Positions 1 to 10,445 of a stretch of DNA of 64,000 nt are shown here, piece by piece (the first letter of the stretch is position 1; every line of letters begins with the position of its first letter). Where the stretch lies: NCBI GenBank assembly GCA_033980235.1, contig CM067080.1:3333501-3397500 (forward strand), written 5' to 3'. Origin of the DNA: Diadema setosum. Its lineage: Eukaryota > Echinodermata > Echinoidea > Diadematoida > Diadematidae. The notes beneath the pieces were generated by a model. It was not told the DNA's origin and did no database searches. It was given only the letters and a program-made list of their open reading frames with translations. The translations under genes were made by a program, and so were the position numbers.

Positions 1-322
1 GGGGATCCGACAACAATATTGTTAGGATGAGATGATTATAATATATATGTTTGTATAGAAACACAAACAGATGTTATAGGTTGGTTTCCGTGCTCATTCT
101 TGCAAACATCAACGGGTTACACCATTTTTTTTTTAAAACCATCTTTAATACTGGACCAGCAGTGCAAAGCTTGAAATGCCGATGAAACACAAAAAACCTG
201 CATTGTGACCTGCAAACAAGGTGCATTCAGTACTGAATGTGTTAATCGGAGGGGAGACGCTGGCTTTGTCGGAATACTGTTAACACCATGGAAGTCCATA
301 CTAGTAGTAGTACCAACGAAAC

Positions 323-858
323 TACACTGTAAAAACATGGGTGTTAGATTTAACACCACGGGTGTTAAATCTAACACCGATCAAACTTCAATAAAGGACC
401 ACACCCACAGGTGTTAAAAATGCACTGTGATGGTGTTGAAAAGTGTTCACCTGACACTTCGTGGTGTTAATTTGACACTGTACCAGGTGTTATTTTGACA
501 CTGTACTGGTGTTAATTAAAAAATGACACCACATGGTGTTGATTTGATACTTGTTGGTGTTAATATCAATGGTTTAACACCCGTCCAGCTTCAATAAGGG
601 ACCACACCAGCTGGTGTTACTTTGGTGTAAAATTATTTTCACATTTTTTCAAAAATCTAGTATTTTAATGTAAAATTCTTGATCGTCTTGTTTAAATTAA
701 AAATCAACAAGAAGTGCAGTTACTAAGAAACTCTTCAAAAAACAGTTTAAAATTTGGAAATGACACCCGGGGGTGTTAATTTAACACCATAAATGAGCAC
801 CGAAAATTTAACACCAGCTCGGTGTTCACTATTTAACACCGGACTTTTTGCAGTGTAA
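323..858. mobile_element. GTGTTAA-rich inverted-repeat element (MITE-like)
   Basis: The left end reads TACACTGTAAAAACATGG and the right end is its approximate inverse (ending TTTTTGCAGTGTA), so the segment has terminal inverted repeats. The interior is built from many direct and inverted copies of GGTGTTAA / TTAACACC, and the phrase CTTCAATAA(A/G)GGACCACACC occurs twice (near 388 and 589). No transposase reading frame is visible, so this is a non-autonomous element. The superfamily cannot be named from the ends alone. Confidence 0.6.
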
Positions 859-1523
859 ACAGTGAAAAAGCTCCCTGTGAGCAATTCCTAGGGCGCCCTC
901 ACCTGGGTCATGACACTGATCTTTTTAAAGAGCTAAGGAGTGGGTCAAAATGATCAGTCGCATATTCACAATTCATTCTTCCGCCTTGTTGATCAAATTA
1001 GAATGACTGTTGGTTGATTGTCAAAAGGACCTTAATACACAACTGTGATTAACGGATCTTAGATTGTTGTCGGTATACATAGGCCCACATAATTATACTC
1101 GATACAAACGCAATGGCTACTTAAAATGTAAGCCGAACAAACTTCAGATGACACATATCTCGATTGTAACAGGGTCCATAACTGTTTTAGTTGTAATCAT
1201 TACGTTATAGTCATTCAGATTCCATTTGCAAAGATATGAAACGAGAATGTATTCGGAGCAGCAACTAAATACCGTGTGGGTTTGTGTGTTTGGCTCACGT
1301 GCGTGACAACTATCTATGATTATGACATTGTGCATGCTCGCTGTGTTTCTACATTATTTACAATTTTAAACTGGTTCATGCGATTTGATTCGTGTCAAAC
1401 AGAATGGGCGAGGGCAGAATATAACAATATCACGTGGGATCGCGATCCGTCTGGAGTGTCTTTCCCACGAAATAAGACCTTCTGAGGTCTTCATGGTACA
1501 ATGGCAGCCTTCATATTATTTAC

Positions 1524-1594
1524 CTTCAGACTGTTGTGCACGCAGACACCTTTGACCTTGTTCAGTGTAAACTCGTCGGGACATGAATAGAACT
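1524..1594 (-). CDS. LDLa gene, tentative exon 9: possible start of a C-type-lectin-like domain
   Basis: Between TCTCTTCAG and GTAAAT, 71 nt in the required phase 1 encode FYSCPDEFTLNKVKGVCV, HNSLK and end on a codon boundary. The spacing CPxxFTLxxxxGxC resembles the first disulfide of C-type lectin domains, but the exon is short and no following exon with the rest of that fold was found in the leftmost 1.5 kb. Support is the phase match and splice borders. Confidence 0.4.
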
Positions 1595-2167
1595 CTGAAG
1601 AGAGAATAAAAAATGTACACATTATATCTAGGTTGTGGGAGATATAATAATGGGAGACTTTTGGAACCTGTAGATAGAGTCACAGCGTTAACAATTTGTG
1701 CACTATTTTGGCTTGATCTAGAAAAAAAAATGCACTGAAGCATACAAATGTTATGAACACTATGCCCCTCACGGGCAAGGTATAGATGTTGGGTACCTGT
1801 AATCACTTCTTTAATATCTTGATGAATTTAGTGAAAAGGCCTTGGTGTAAAATGTGTATGTCATTCTAGATATCGGTTGCTCTTGACCTAGACTGCTGAA
1901 AGAAGTGATTTCAGTAAAGGACAAATCATTTGAATTTCAACTCTTTTTGGTTCTAACAATGTAAAAATTATGACTTTTTGCTTTTTTTAAACCTTCTGAT
2001 CGATCTTTTCATGGATAATGTTTGTTTTTGCTTCTGGTTACAAGAAATGCTGCAAAACCTAAATTGTAAACTTTTATCATTATTGTTACTGTCAAAATTG
2101 AATATTGCTTGTTAGGTTTACTCGTTAATATGATGATGATTATTATTATAATAATAAAAATGATGAA

Positions 2168-2226
<59 letters not shown>

Positions 2227-2230
2227 CATT

Positions 2231-2261
<31 letters not shown>

Positions 2262-3849
2262 TTATTATTATTTTCATGTGAAGGCACAATATTGTACTAT
2301 CAAAATGAATGTATAACCTTGTCTGTGAGCATACCTGCTGTACATCCACGTTCATCGATACCACTCCGACAATCCGGAGTTTCGTCGCAGAGGGCAGACT
2401 TTATCATACAGATCCCGTCACACGCAAACATGCCAAACGCCTCGCAGTCCCTTTGGCTTCGATCTGCACCGAAGAAATTGACAGGTTTTTTTTATCATCA
2501 AAACACGAAAGGACATGCAGCTAGATTAAGGGGAACATCTGTATTCAGTTAAACAATGAGATTCTGTGATTGCCAAGACATCATTTCGGGTGCTGTTCGT
2601 TATTCCGAAGGTTCGCTATTCCGAAGGTTCGTTATTCCGAAGGGTCGTTAATCCGAAACACAAATTCCTTATACCTAGATTTTCGTTAATCCAAAAATGA
2701 AAAAGGGGTCGTTAATCCGAACATTTGTGGCGTTATTCCGAAGGTTCGTTATTCCGAAGATTCGTTAATCTGAAAATGAAATTCGGAACAATGAACATTC
2801 GGAATAACGAATCTTCGGACTAAAGAGCCTTCGGAATAACGAACCTTCGGAATAACGAGCTGTAACCGGAGGAGAAAACAAAGAGTGAACATATTCAAAA
2901 TATTGTGAAATTTTGGTTACAGCTCCTTATTCAGTATTTTGAATATGTTCACTCTTTGTTTTCTCCTCCTCCTCCTCCTCCTCCTCCTCTTCCTCCTCCT
3001 CCTTCTCCTCGTGTCCCCTCTTCTTTTTCCTCTTTTCCTTCCTCTTTTCTTCTTCTTCTTCTCCTTCATTTTTTTCTTCTGCAGTTTCTCTACAGCTTTC
3101 TGAAAAGAGAGGATCTGTCTGAACATGTACTGTGTAGTTAGTAGATATTATACTTCATGGCCTTTCTGCATTAATTTGTTCTCCGGGTTTGTTGTATCGA
3201 CTTAAAACTTGTCCCACGTATCGGAAATCGAAGTTCTCTTACCGCAATGATTCCCTTCGTCCGAACCGTCCCGACAGTTTGTAAACGCGTTACAGAATAA
3301 TTCGTTCTTCACGCATTGCAGTCCGTCCGCGCATTTAGAGAACCCATCCGGACACGGATTTGTACATCTGTTCAAACAAGAACGGATAATAGCCGAATGA
3401 GATTACAACATGAAATTGTAATCATGGGATAAACATGATGATGAAGCTGCAACTACGCTTGCTATACTACTGATAGCAATAATAATTCTTCTCTATTGCT
3501 GCTGCTACTACTATCCACTACTATTACTACTACTACTACTACTACTATTACTACTACGACTACTATACTATACATACTGCTACTACTACTACTACTACAT
3601 CTTTTCAAGCAATGCTTACAATGGCGGCCCTCTGCATTATCGCTTCTTAAATGTAATATTGTTATTGTAATCCCTGCCGCATAGACATGCATACTGTAAT
3701 ATTATATCATTAATTTCCTTTTATATCGTTGTTTATGCAAGTCAAACGACTCTGTTTCAAATATACTTTGTATGTTTCCCATGTTCATGATTATGTAATT
3801 TATGTATATATTGATTTGCAGAAAATAAAGTATCTATCAAACTACTACA

Positions 3850-3900
<51 letters not shown>

Positions 3901-6900
3901 GCTACTACTACTACTACTACTACTACTATACTACTGCTACTACTACTATTACTACTACTGCTAACACGTAACTACTAAATACCACCACAACCACTACATA
4001 ATGTTACTATTCTCCTGTTGCTTCTAGCGCTTCTGCTGGTATTATATCATACAACTTTTATTGCTCTGGTATTTTTTTTTCATAGATCCTTTTTACTTCC
4101 ATCCCTCTTCCTTCTCATCCTACTACAACATGAAGGGCTACTGCCTACTTCACTGCCATCACAGATTGTAGGATAACTGTAGCGCCATTTTAACTCATCA
4201 TTTCTGCCATAAGGTTTCGGCCGTTATCAAAACGTTATCATGGCTATTGATATCAATGATAACAAAAAAATTGCAGTTGTGATGCTCCGTATAAAAAGTA
4301 GATAAATAGATAAAATTAATAAACGAGATGTTTAGAAAACAAAGGGCAGACTTTGTATAAAGATGAGGAAGCTACTCATGTTCATTTACGTAAATCATAA
4401 AAGAAGTATTTTACATGTTTAAAACGAAAAAAAAAAAAAACAGCTATGAATATGGTAGAATCACATCAGCAGCCAGCTCTAGAAATATACATGAATTCAA
4501 ATACACCAGTATCTTAAAGCCCGTTTCTCATCATACATTTTTCGTCTTTCTTTTGTTGCCATGGTAACAGCATCCTCACCTCTCCGATGTTTCGTCACTA
4601 TTGTCGTCACAGTCCCGAACCCCGTCACAGAAATCTTCGATCTCCAGATATTTTCGGTCCCCATAAGACCCGATGCAAGTCACTGCCACAAAATTAATCG
4701 GATAATACATGAACTTCAGTATAAAGTCATCACTCTTTCACAGACATTCACATTCACTTGAGTTGTCTGTATACAGCTATTGTTTATCAGAGTGTATGTT
4801 ATCCTTAGATTGTGCTGGACCTGTCGTAGAATATAAAGTTAAATTTTGTACCTTCAATTGATGGAAAAACATGTTTTTTGCTCATTTAATTGTGTGAGGA
4901 TACAGTGAGCTTTCTCGTAGTTGCACGGGCTCCATTGTCATGCGCTAACTAATTGTCGTAAATTGTTTATTGTAGTGCGTACATGCAGATTTGACTTGCA
5001 ACCAACATAATGAATCATCCCCCCCCCCCCCCCTTCCTCATCCCTACGGAAAACACATTTTGATTTGCACACACATTCTTTACTGCGATTCGTCGATCCA
5101 TACCGGTCAGGTTTAGCATTTTGACAAGGCCCTTTCCCTATGTGTGGACAAGCGAACCCCATACGGCCTTCTGTCACACTCGGCTGGGGTCGCTTCGCGC
5201 AAGAGGCCTTGTCAAAAGACTAGGTTAGGTTTAACGTAAGTGAACCTTCACCCAGAGTCCTGACACTGTGAGCATTATGAGTTCTGCCAGTTTTTTTTTT
5301 TTTTTTTTTTTCGAATGAATACAGATCATTTACTCAGAGCTTGTAGATTTACGTTTCCTTGTTGTGACCACAATGATCACATAACTTGCAAGACAATGCA
5401 TTCAGTGAAACTTGGTCCGGCCAATCATTATCTCGTTTATACATGCTCTTCGTCATGCAATGCGGAACTGAGCGTTAATGCTTCCGTTTCTCGTTTCGAA
5501 ATAATCAGAAGTAGTGTAAAGTGACCCAACCTCCACTTTCCACTCCACGCTGAAATGAAATTGAAAACAAAGTGCCATCCACTGGTCTCGAAATTAGAAA
5601 CGCAGAAAACTACTTTAACATGATTTAATGCGGGGTGACATAGTGAAATAAAGGAAAAAGACAGAAAACAGCTTTCTCTTTAACCCTACCACTTAACGGT
5701 CATCTTCCCAGCCTTCTTATCAATAGCACACTCAGATCCACTTAGTGCTGGGTTAAAACTACTTACAGCAGTTCTTCTCGTCTGCCCCATTGTAACAATG
5801 GAAGATTCCATCACACAAGTCGGTGTCCCGGATGCACTGAGACGACCGCCCACATTTGATGAATCCTGCAGGACACTGCCTGTCGGGCTCTGTACGTCGG
5901 AGAGATGATCAATAGGCATGATTTACCATTTACAGATGAAACAAAAACCCAGATTTAGTGCTTCAAAATAGTTCTAAAATGTTAGTTATTAGTGTTTATA
6001 GAAAATGTCAACATTAGTTATAGTAAAATTGTTTCGAGAATAAACCGTCTCCATATACAGTTATGGTTCACAGAGATAAGAGTGAAATTTCGTAATATTT
6101 CAGGCTCTACTGAGAAATTTTTATATGGCAGGATTTTTTTTTTTTAATGCAACTGACCTACACATATGCATCAAAATGATAACATTTCTTTAAATCACTG
6201 CTCCTAATGGTAAACAGTACTTTTAAAGTATTAGATCTTGTCGAACCTAATGGGATAGTAATCCCAGTCTAAGTATTATATTTCAAGCAAACGTCTTGAT
6301 AATAATGATATCTGAAAATGATTCAGTAAACTGCTGGAAAGATTCCATGAGGAAACTTGTTAGGCATCACCAGTCCTCTTATATTCTAATTTGTTCGTTA
6401 TTCTAGACGTATTTATACCTGTTTCATTAAAGGCTGTAAAACTTTGAAATTCGAGTGCTTTCTCAGAGTTTGTCTCATTTTAACGCACTTGTCACATCTT
6501 AGCTCCGTTTGATTCATTTCATTTTTTTTTGTCATCAAAGATGAAGATGGAGTACAAATTTGTTTTAAAACCAAGAAAATACTCACTACAGATATCTTGG
6601 CTTTCGTCGGATCCGTCAGGGCAATCGAACATGGTGTCGCACACTGTGTCTGGCAACACGCACTGACTCCCGTCTGCGCATGCGTAGCGACCTCCTGAAC
6701 ACTTTCTTCCTACTTAAAGACACAAAAACAAAAACAAAACAAAACATCATGAAAAAAGCCCAAACATGCGTCATTAATAGCTAGGTTAAGAAAAGGAACC
6801 AAAACACTTAGCTACAAGAAAACCCAAACTGCTAAGCTGTTCAATATCTCGAAAATTATGAAAGAAAAGCACCAAAGAGGTTAGTAATCGAAGAATGCAT

Positions 6901-8185
6901 TTACTAGCCTGTTTGATACTTCGTTTATTTAAACATGCGCCCCCCCCCCAAAAAAAAATGTTGTATTTATAGGCTGTTTTAATCATATATAACATAATTT
7001 TATATCTAAACATTCAGAGAGGAAATTAGATCGTTGTTTTTTATGAACTGGCAGATGGAATCAGGATTATTTTGATTGTTTTTTTTTTGCAAATTAAAGA
7101 CCAATAATGTCATCTTTGACGTACCTTGCAAAAGATTGTATTACAACTTCTACATGTTTATAAGTTTATCGATGAAGATATGATTGCAAACAGGCTTTGG
7201 ATATCATGACCTACGAAGGAATTAGCTGATGGCAATACATGTACCTTGTAATACATCTGTGAGCACGTACTGTGCATGGTGTGGCTATCTTTTTAGATTA
7301 CTTGAGTCACGCTTGAATCATCGAATCTTGTCACAAGTTATGCAAACCTTAAACAACGCTACAATATTTTTTTTATCATCTTTTTATTTCATTTTTTTTT
7401 TTTTTTTACCTGGTGATGGTTTGGCCGTTTGCATGTCCGGACCAACCTCTGGAATTTCCGTGGATCCAAGAATCGTCGGATATGGCGTTGAGAAGACAAA
7501 CGTTGGTTCTACGCGAGGAGGCAGATAAAAAATTAATTACCTGACAAAATCTGCACTCTTGATGTTAAGGAGCCATTGTTCTCATGATAATTATTCGTGG
7601 CATGTTTTCATTGGGTTGTAATGTCATAATTTGTTGTGCTGTTCCTTGAAGGGATTGGGCCCACGCTCAAAATATCTCTGGCTGTCCTTCTGAAGCATGG
7701 GATGAAATGTGGTCGGGGTAAGATAATCCACTTTTGTTTTGACAGGTACAGCCACGTGATTCTCATCTGTTGTAATGACATAGATTTTGTAATCGCTGGA
7801 AGTGTGTTTAAAGTTCAACGGATGAGACTCACGATATCTCGCATCCTTCTCGCCTCCATCACTAAACAATTGAGGCAGGTAGCCAACATAGCGGTGATGC
7901 AATCCTAGTAGACATAGATCGAATCTGATACTTCAACGTCAGATTTCACAGCCATCACTTCCTCTATTTTGTCTATTTTCTCTCTCTTTTTTTTAGTCAA
8001 ATATCATCTGCGAGGATAATCAAGCAAACTGAATGATAAGATGACAATGTACATTTTTCCTCCTCCTCCTCTTTCTCCTTCCCCTTTTTATACTATTGCT
8101 ATTACAACACCACTACTACGACTGCTCTTATAGATATTATTGTTATTACTACACTACTACTACCATGACTACGTCTACTGCTACG

Positions 8186-8226
<41 letters not shown>

Positions 8227-10435
8227 GACTACTACCACTAGTACTACTACTACTGCTACTTACTTCTACCTCTACTGTTAGAAACTGCTGGTGTTTTGTC
8301 AATTTTGTTTTATTTTCAAAACGTAACAAATCCTCACAAATTCCTTTCCCCCAATTCTTCTCCTTCTTCTTCTTGTTTTAAATAGGTATGAACTACAGTG
8401 TTATGATGAATGAAATTGTATCAAGTTCAAAGTAAGTTCGCAGAGTGGCCGGAAAATTTGGGAAGCAGTGCGAATTATGATCTCCTGAGCCGGTAGATAC
8501 CAACTTGGCGTCATTTAGCCATGTTTTGTTTGTTTGTTTGTTTGTTTATTTGTTTGTCACATCGTCTCCAGTTGCCGAAACCTAATTGTTAAAGAGATCG
8601 TAGGCCTATGGGTTGATGAAGGTGATGTTCATTCGCAGATGCAGGAGTACACTTACCATCATCTTCATCATCAGCGTCTGTCACTGCAACCAGTTCGTCC
8701 AGTTCCATCTCGAGTTCCCTGCTATCGGATGACGTCGTTGCCACGGCGAGATCGTTGTCCGTACTCATAGTCGAGACTCTTTCATGCCCTTCATCTCCAG
8801 ATCTGGCTAAGTCTCTCAGTTCACTCGCCAGGGGGTCCAAGCCGAGTTCAACGTCGGTTTGGTACTCCGTGACTACTTCGGTAACAAGAAGACTCGCTTG
8901 ATCAATCTCCACCGTACTGGCATCCAGGGGAATATCAAAGCGCTCTCTTTGTCGACTTTGTGCATTCATCGACAAGGGGATTCCAGTGGCTGGTGTGCCC
9001 TCTTCAGTCATCTGGGTTCCTGTACCAAGAGTTTGCTCCAACTTAGAGGGGTCATCATCATCCACATCCTCAGGGATGACGTCATAGATGATTTCGGTTA
9101 CCATTGTCACGTCTGTGATGAGCTCATAGTCACCATCGATGCCGGTGGCAAGATTCCTATCGGTTCCTTCCAAAGGGAGTTCCCCTTCCTGCCGAGTCTC
9201 GCTCCCGGGACTCTGGCCAGGCGTCTCTCTAGGATCGTCCTCTGATATATCTGCCTCTGTGGTGCCTGATTTAAGGTGTGTGGATTTATCTGGGACGTCG
9301 GTGTAGGGCCCTTCCGTGACCTGCACAATATCGGTGACGACTTCTGTTAAGATCTCATCGACAATCTCCTGATTCATCAGCCCGTCAACCACTTCGTCAC
9401 TGGCAGTGGGTGCATCAGTAGGACTATGTTTAGCACTTGCGGAGATGAGGGTTTTGTCTTTAGGTGCATACTTGCTGGTATCATTTAATTTATCTACCAG
9501 CACTTTTAGTTCATCGACGAGTTCGTCGATACCGTCGACGTCTACCCCTTGTATTACATCAGGCATCAACGTCGGAATTACTTTATCGATTTCATCGAAG
9601 TTCAGGATATCCTTTTCATCGTCGGCGTCATTGTTGTCTCCAAACTCCATCAAATCGACCACCACGCTATCTACTGAATCATCCTTCACAGTTTCGACAA
9701 GTTGGTCGCGAAGTTCGTCCACGAGATCATCGCCTACAATATCATCATCTGTATCTGTTTTTCCTGCTATGGCGTCATCGATTATAGCCTTCAGAGCCTC
9801 GAGTTCTTCTACAAATCCATCTGGGGGAAAAATAAACCAATTAGAGAAGAGCTAGATTTTTTTTTTCTTCACTTATGTAACATTTTCGCATTTGTAGACT
9901 TGAAGAACCGTGTATGATATCTTTTTATTTGATAATGTCCCAACATGGAGATGAAAGTTGGGAATTGATAACAAACTTTAAATTTTCAATATAATGAGCA
10001 TTGCGAGGCGATGACAACATCACCTCATCTTCAATATTTGCATACGTGATTAAAAACGAAATGACAGTCTTAAAAAGTATAGGAAACTTTAAAATTCCAT
10101 TTCAGTCTATATTTCAGGACTAACTTTGATACGGCCTGTATCGTCATATTTATTTGAATGTAATCTATCACGCAAACGAATTAAGTCATCCAGAACATGA
10201 AGTGGCAGGTCACTTTGAACGGACGAGATAAACATTAGATTTGTTATGTCATTGTTTTTATGTCTTGTAGTGTTTGTTTGCTTGGAGAAGGGGTGCAAGG
10301 GACCAACCTTTACCGTGAAGAGTATGCATGACGTCGCTTACCTCTGCTTTCACGTACAGGACTGGGCGAAGTTAGCGTTGTCACGGCAACCAACTGCACC
10401 ACTCCAAGAACCAGGATCGCTCTTGGTAAGCCCAT
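1524..10435 (-). CDS. Secreted or cell-surface LDLa-repeat protein (multi-exon gene, 3' end not found)
   Basis: Nine exons on the minus strand: 10435-10342, 9820-8657, 7508-7410, 6709-6587 (or from 6712), 5889-5767, 4682-4580, 3367-3243, 2463-2335 and, tentatively, 1594-1524. All have AG/GT borders and matching phases (mostly 1-1), giving 677 codons with no internal stop. Order in the protein: signal peptide (about 1-22), acidic Asp/Glu/Ser/Thr-rich region (32-419), Pro/Thr linker (420-453), five LDLa modules (about 454-653), then a short CPDEF-type segment resembling the start of a C-type lectin domain. LDLa modules bind calcium and ligands in secreted or receptor proteins; no membrane segment after the signal peptide is visible here. 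The ligand is unknown. The transcript starts upstream, because the first coding exon is preceded by a good acceptor 10 nt before the ATG. I do not recognise the exact family. Confidence 0.82.
2120..2273. repeat. Microsatellite (AAT)n followed by (ATT)n
   Basis: A run of AAT-type triplets (to about 2215) turns directly into a run of ATT-type triplets (to 2273), so the two halves are complementary and could form one long hairpin. It lies just past LDLa exon 8, in the following intron. Confidence 0.9.
2335..2463 (-). CDS. LDLa gene, coding exon 8: LDLa module 5
   Basis: A 129-nt phase 1-1 exon encodes DRSQRDCEAFGMFACDGIC, MIKSALCDETPDCRSGIDERGC. Six cysteines in LDLa spacing; the calcium loop reads CRSGIDE, with the Ser-Asp of SDE replaced by Ile-Asp. 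Borders are TCGGTGCAG and GTATGC. Confidence 0.86.
2590..2867. mobile_element. TTCGTTATTCCGAAGG inverted-repeat element
   Basis: The left end CTGTTCGTTATTCCGAAGG is mirrored at the right end (CCTTCGGAATAACGAGCTG). Between them TTCGTTATTCCGAAG and TTCGTTAATCCGAA units recur in both orientations. There is no coding potential. It sits in an intron of the LDLa gene; a decayed relative is at about 54560-54850. Confidence 0.65.
2868..2969. repeat. Perfect 35-bp inverted repeat (foldback)
   Basis: The 35 bases at 2868-2902 (starting GGAGGAGAAAACAAAGAGTG) are exactly the reverse complement of 2935-2969, with a 32-bp spacer. The spacer also carries GGTTACAGCTC, the inverse of GAGCTGTAACC immediately before the left arm. 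Confidence 0.85.
2963..3102 (+). repeat. Long polypyrimidine tract
   Basis: Roughly 120 bases on the plus strand are almost entirely C and T, starting with (TCC)n and ending TTCTTCTGCAG. The complementary strand is a polypurine run. It is intronic with respect to the LDLa gene. Such tracts can form triplex DNA; the terminal CTGCAG after pyrimidines also mimics a 3' splice site on the plus strand, but no plus-strand gene is visible here. Confidence 0.85.
3243..3367 (-). CDS. LDLa gene, coding exon 7: LDLa module 4
   Basis: A 125-nt exon (phase 2 in, phase 1 out). It begins with the last base of an Arg codon and the closing Cys of module 3, then encodes CPDGFSKCADGLQCVKN, ELFCNAFTNCRDGSDEGNHC. 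All six cysteines and the DGSDE calcium loop are present. Borders are TTTGAACAG and GTAAGA. Confidence 0.88.
3503..3970. repeat. (TAC)n / (ACT)n microsatellites
   Basis: Two imperfect trinucleotide runs (about 3503-3600 and 3840-3965) flank roughly 240 bp of ordinary sequence in the intron between LDLa exons 6 and 7. The apparent Tyr- or Thr-rich reading frames are artefacts of the repeat. Confidence 0.92.
4580..4682 (-). CDS. LDLa gene, coding exon 6: LDLa module 3, missing one disulfide pair
   Basis: A 103-nt exon (phase 1 in, phase 2 out) encodes TCIGSYGDRKYLEIEDFC, DGVRDCDDNSDETSER; the last Cys is the first full codon of the next exon. Aligned to the LDLa pattern, cysteines 2, 4, 5 and 6 and the calcium loop DCDDNSDE are kept, but cysteine 1 is absent and cysteine 3 is Tyr. 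Known LDLa bonding is 1-3, 2-5 and 4-6, so exactly one bonded pair is missing. Confidence 0.83.
5767..5889 (-). CDS. LDLa gene, coding exon 5: LDLa module 2
   Basis: A 123-nt phase 1-1 exon encodes CPAGFIKCGRSSQCIRD, TDLCDGIFHCYNGADEKNC. All six cysteines of an LDLa module are present. The acidic calcium loop is YNGADE instead of the usual xDxSDE, so one acidic ligand is replaced by Asn. Borders are GTACAG and GTAAGT. Confidence 0.88.
6587..6709 (-). CDS. LDLa gene, coding exon 4: LDLa module 1
   Basis: Encodes RKCSGGRYACADGSQCV, then LPDTVCDTMFDCPDGSDES and QDIC: six cysteines in LDLa spacing and the calcium-site signature DCPDGSDE. The acceptor is a tandem TTTAAGTAG, so splicing after the first AG (exon start 6712) adds one residue and after the second AG does not; both keep frame. 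The donor is TGTA/GTGAGT, phase 1. Confidence 0.88.
7410..7508 (-). CDS. LDLa gene, coding exon 3: Pro/Thr linker
   Basis: A 99-nt phase 1-1 exon between CGCGTAG and GTAAAA encodes PTFVFSTPYPTILGSTEIPEVG and onward, with no cysteine. It links the acidic region to the first LDLa module. It is supported by correct phase with both neighbours and by splice borders rather than by a domain. Confidence 0.62.
8140..8272. repeat. (TAC)n microsatellite
   Basis: An imperfect TAC/ACT trinucleotide run in the intron between LDLa exons 2 and 3. The surrounding intron (7509-8656) otherwise shows no exon I can support. Confidence 0.9.
8657..9820 (-). CDS. LDLa gene, coding exon 2: long acidic Ser/Thr-rich region
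   Basis: A 1164-nt open exon between CCCCCAG and GTAAGT adds 388 codons in phase 1-1. The protein is strongly acidic, with runs such as DDDIVGDDLVDELRD, EDVDDDDPSKLEQ and DADDEDDG, and is rich in Thr, Ser and Val. It has almost no cysteine and no recognisable fold. Several stretches repeat a V-T-E/D-I/V pattern (ITDVTMVTEIIYDV, LLVTEVVTEYQ, ILTEVVTDIVQVTE), suggesting internal repeats. It could be an extended, glycosylated or calcium-binding stalk. An ATG- or GTG-initiated reading within the exon would miss its first 33 codons; the acceptor at 9823-9821 sets the true boundary. Confidence 0.8.
10342..10435 (-). CDS. LDLa gene, coding exon 1: start codon and signal peptide
   Basis: The ATG at 10435-10433 opens MGLPRAILVLGVVQLVAV, a basic residue followed by a hydrophobic core, then TTLTSPSP, which fits a cleavable signal peptide. 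The exon ends with a single G before GTAAGC (phase 1), and G plus the AT of the next exon makes GAT (Asp). The pyrimidine-rich acceptor TTGCTATGCAG ends at 10446, so only 10 nt of 5' UTR lie in this exon and at least one non-coding exon must lie upstream (higher coordinates). Confidence 0.8.
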
Positions 10436-10445
10436 TGCTACAGTT

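Noticed and set aside
2009..2552. Ile-, Leu- or Asn-rich reading frames on both strands
   Set aside because: They are translations of the (AAT)n/(ATT)n microsatellite; the real coding piece here is LDLa exon 8 on the minus strand.
9406..9855. 149-residue Ser/Thr-rich plus-strand frame
   Set aside because: It is the antisense shadow of the acidic LDLa-gene exon, which has splice borders and correct phase.
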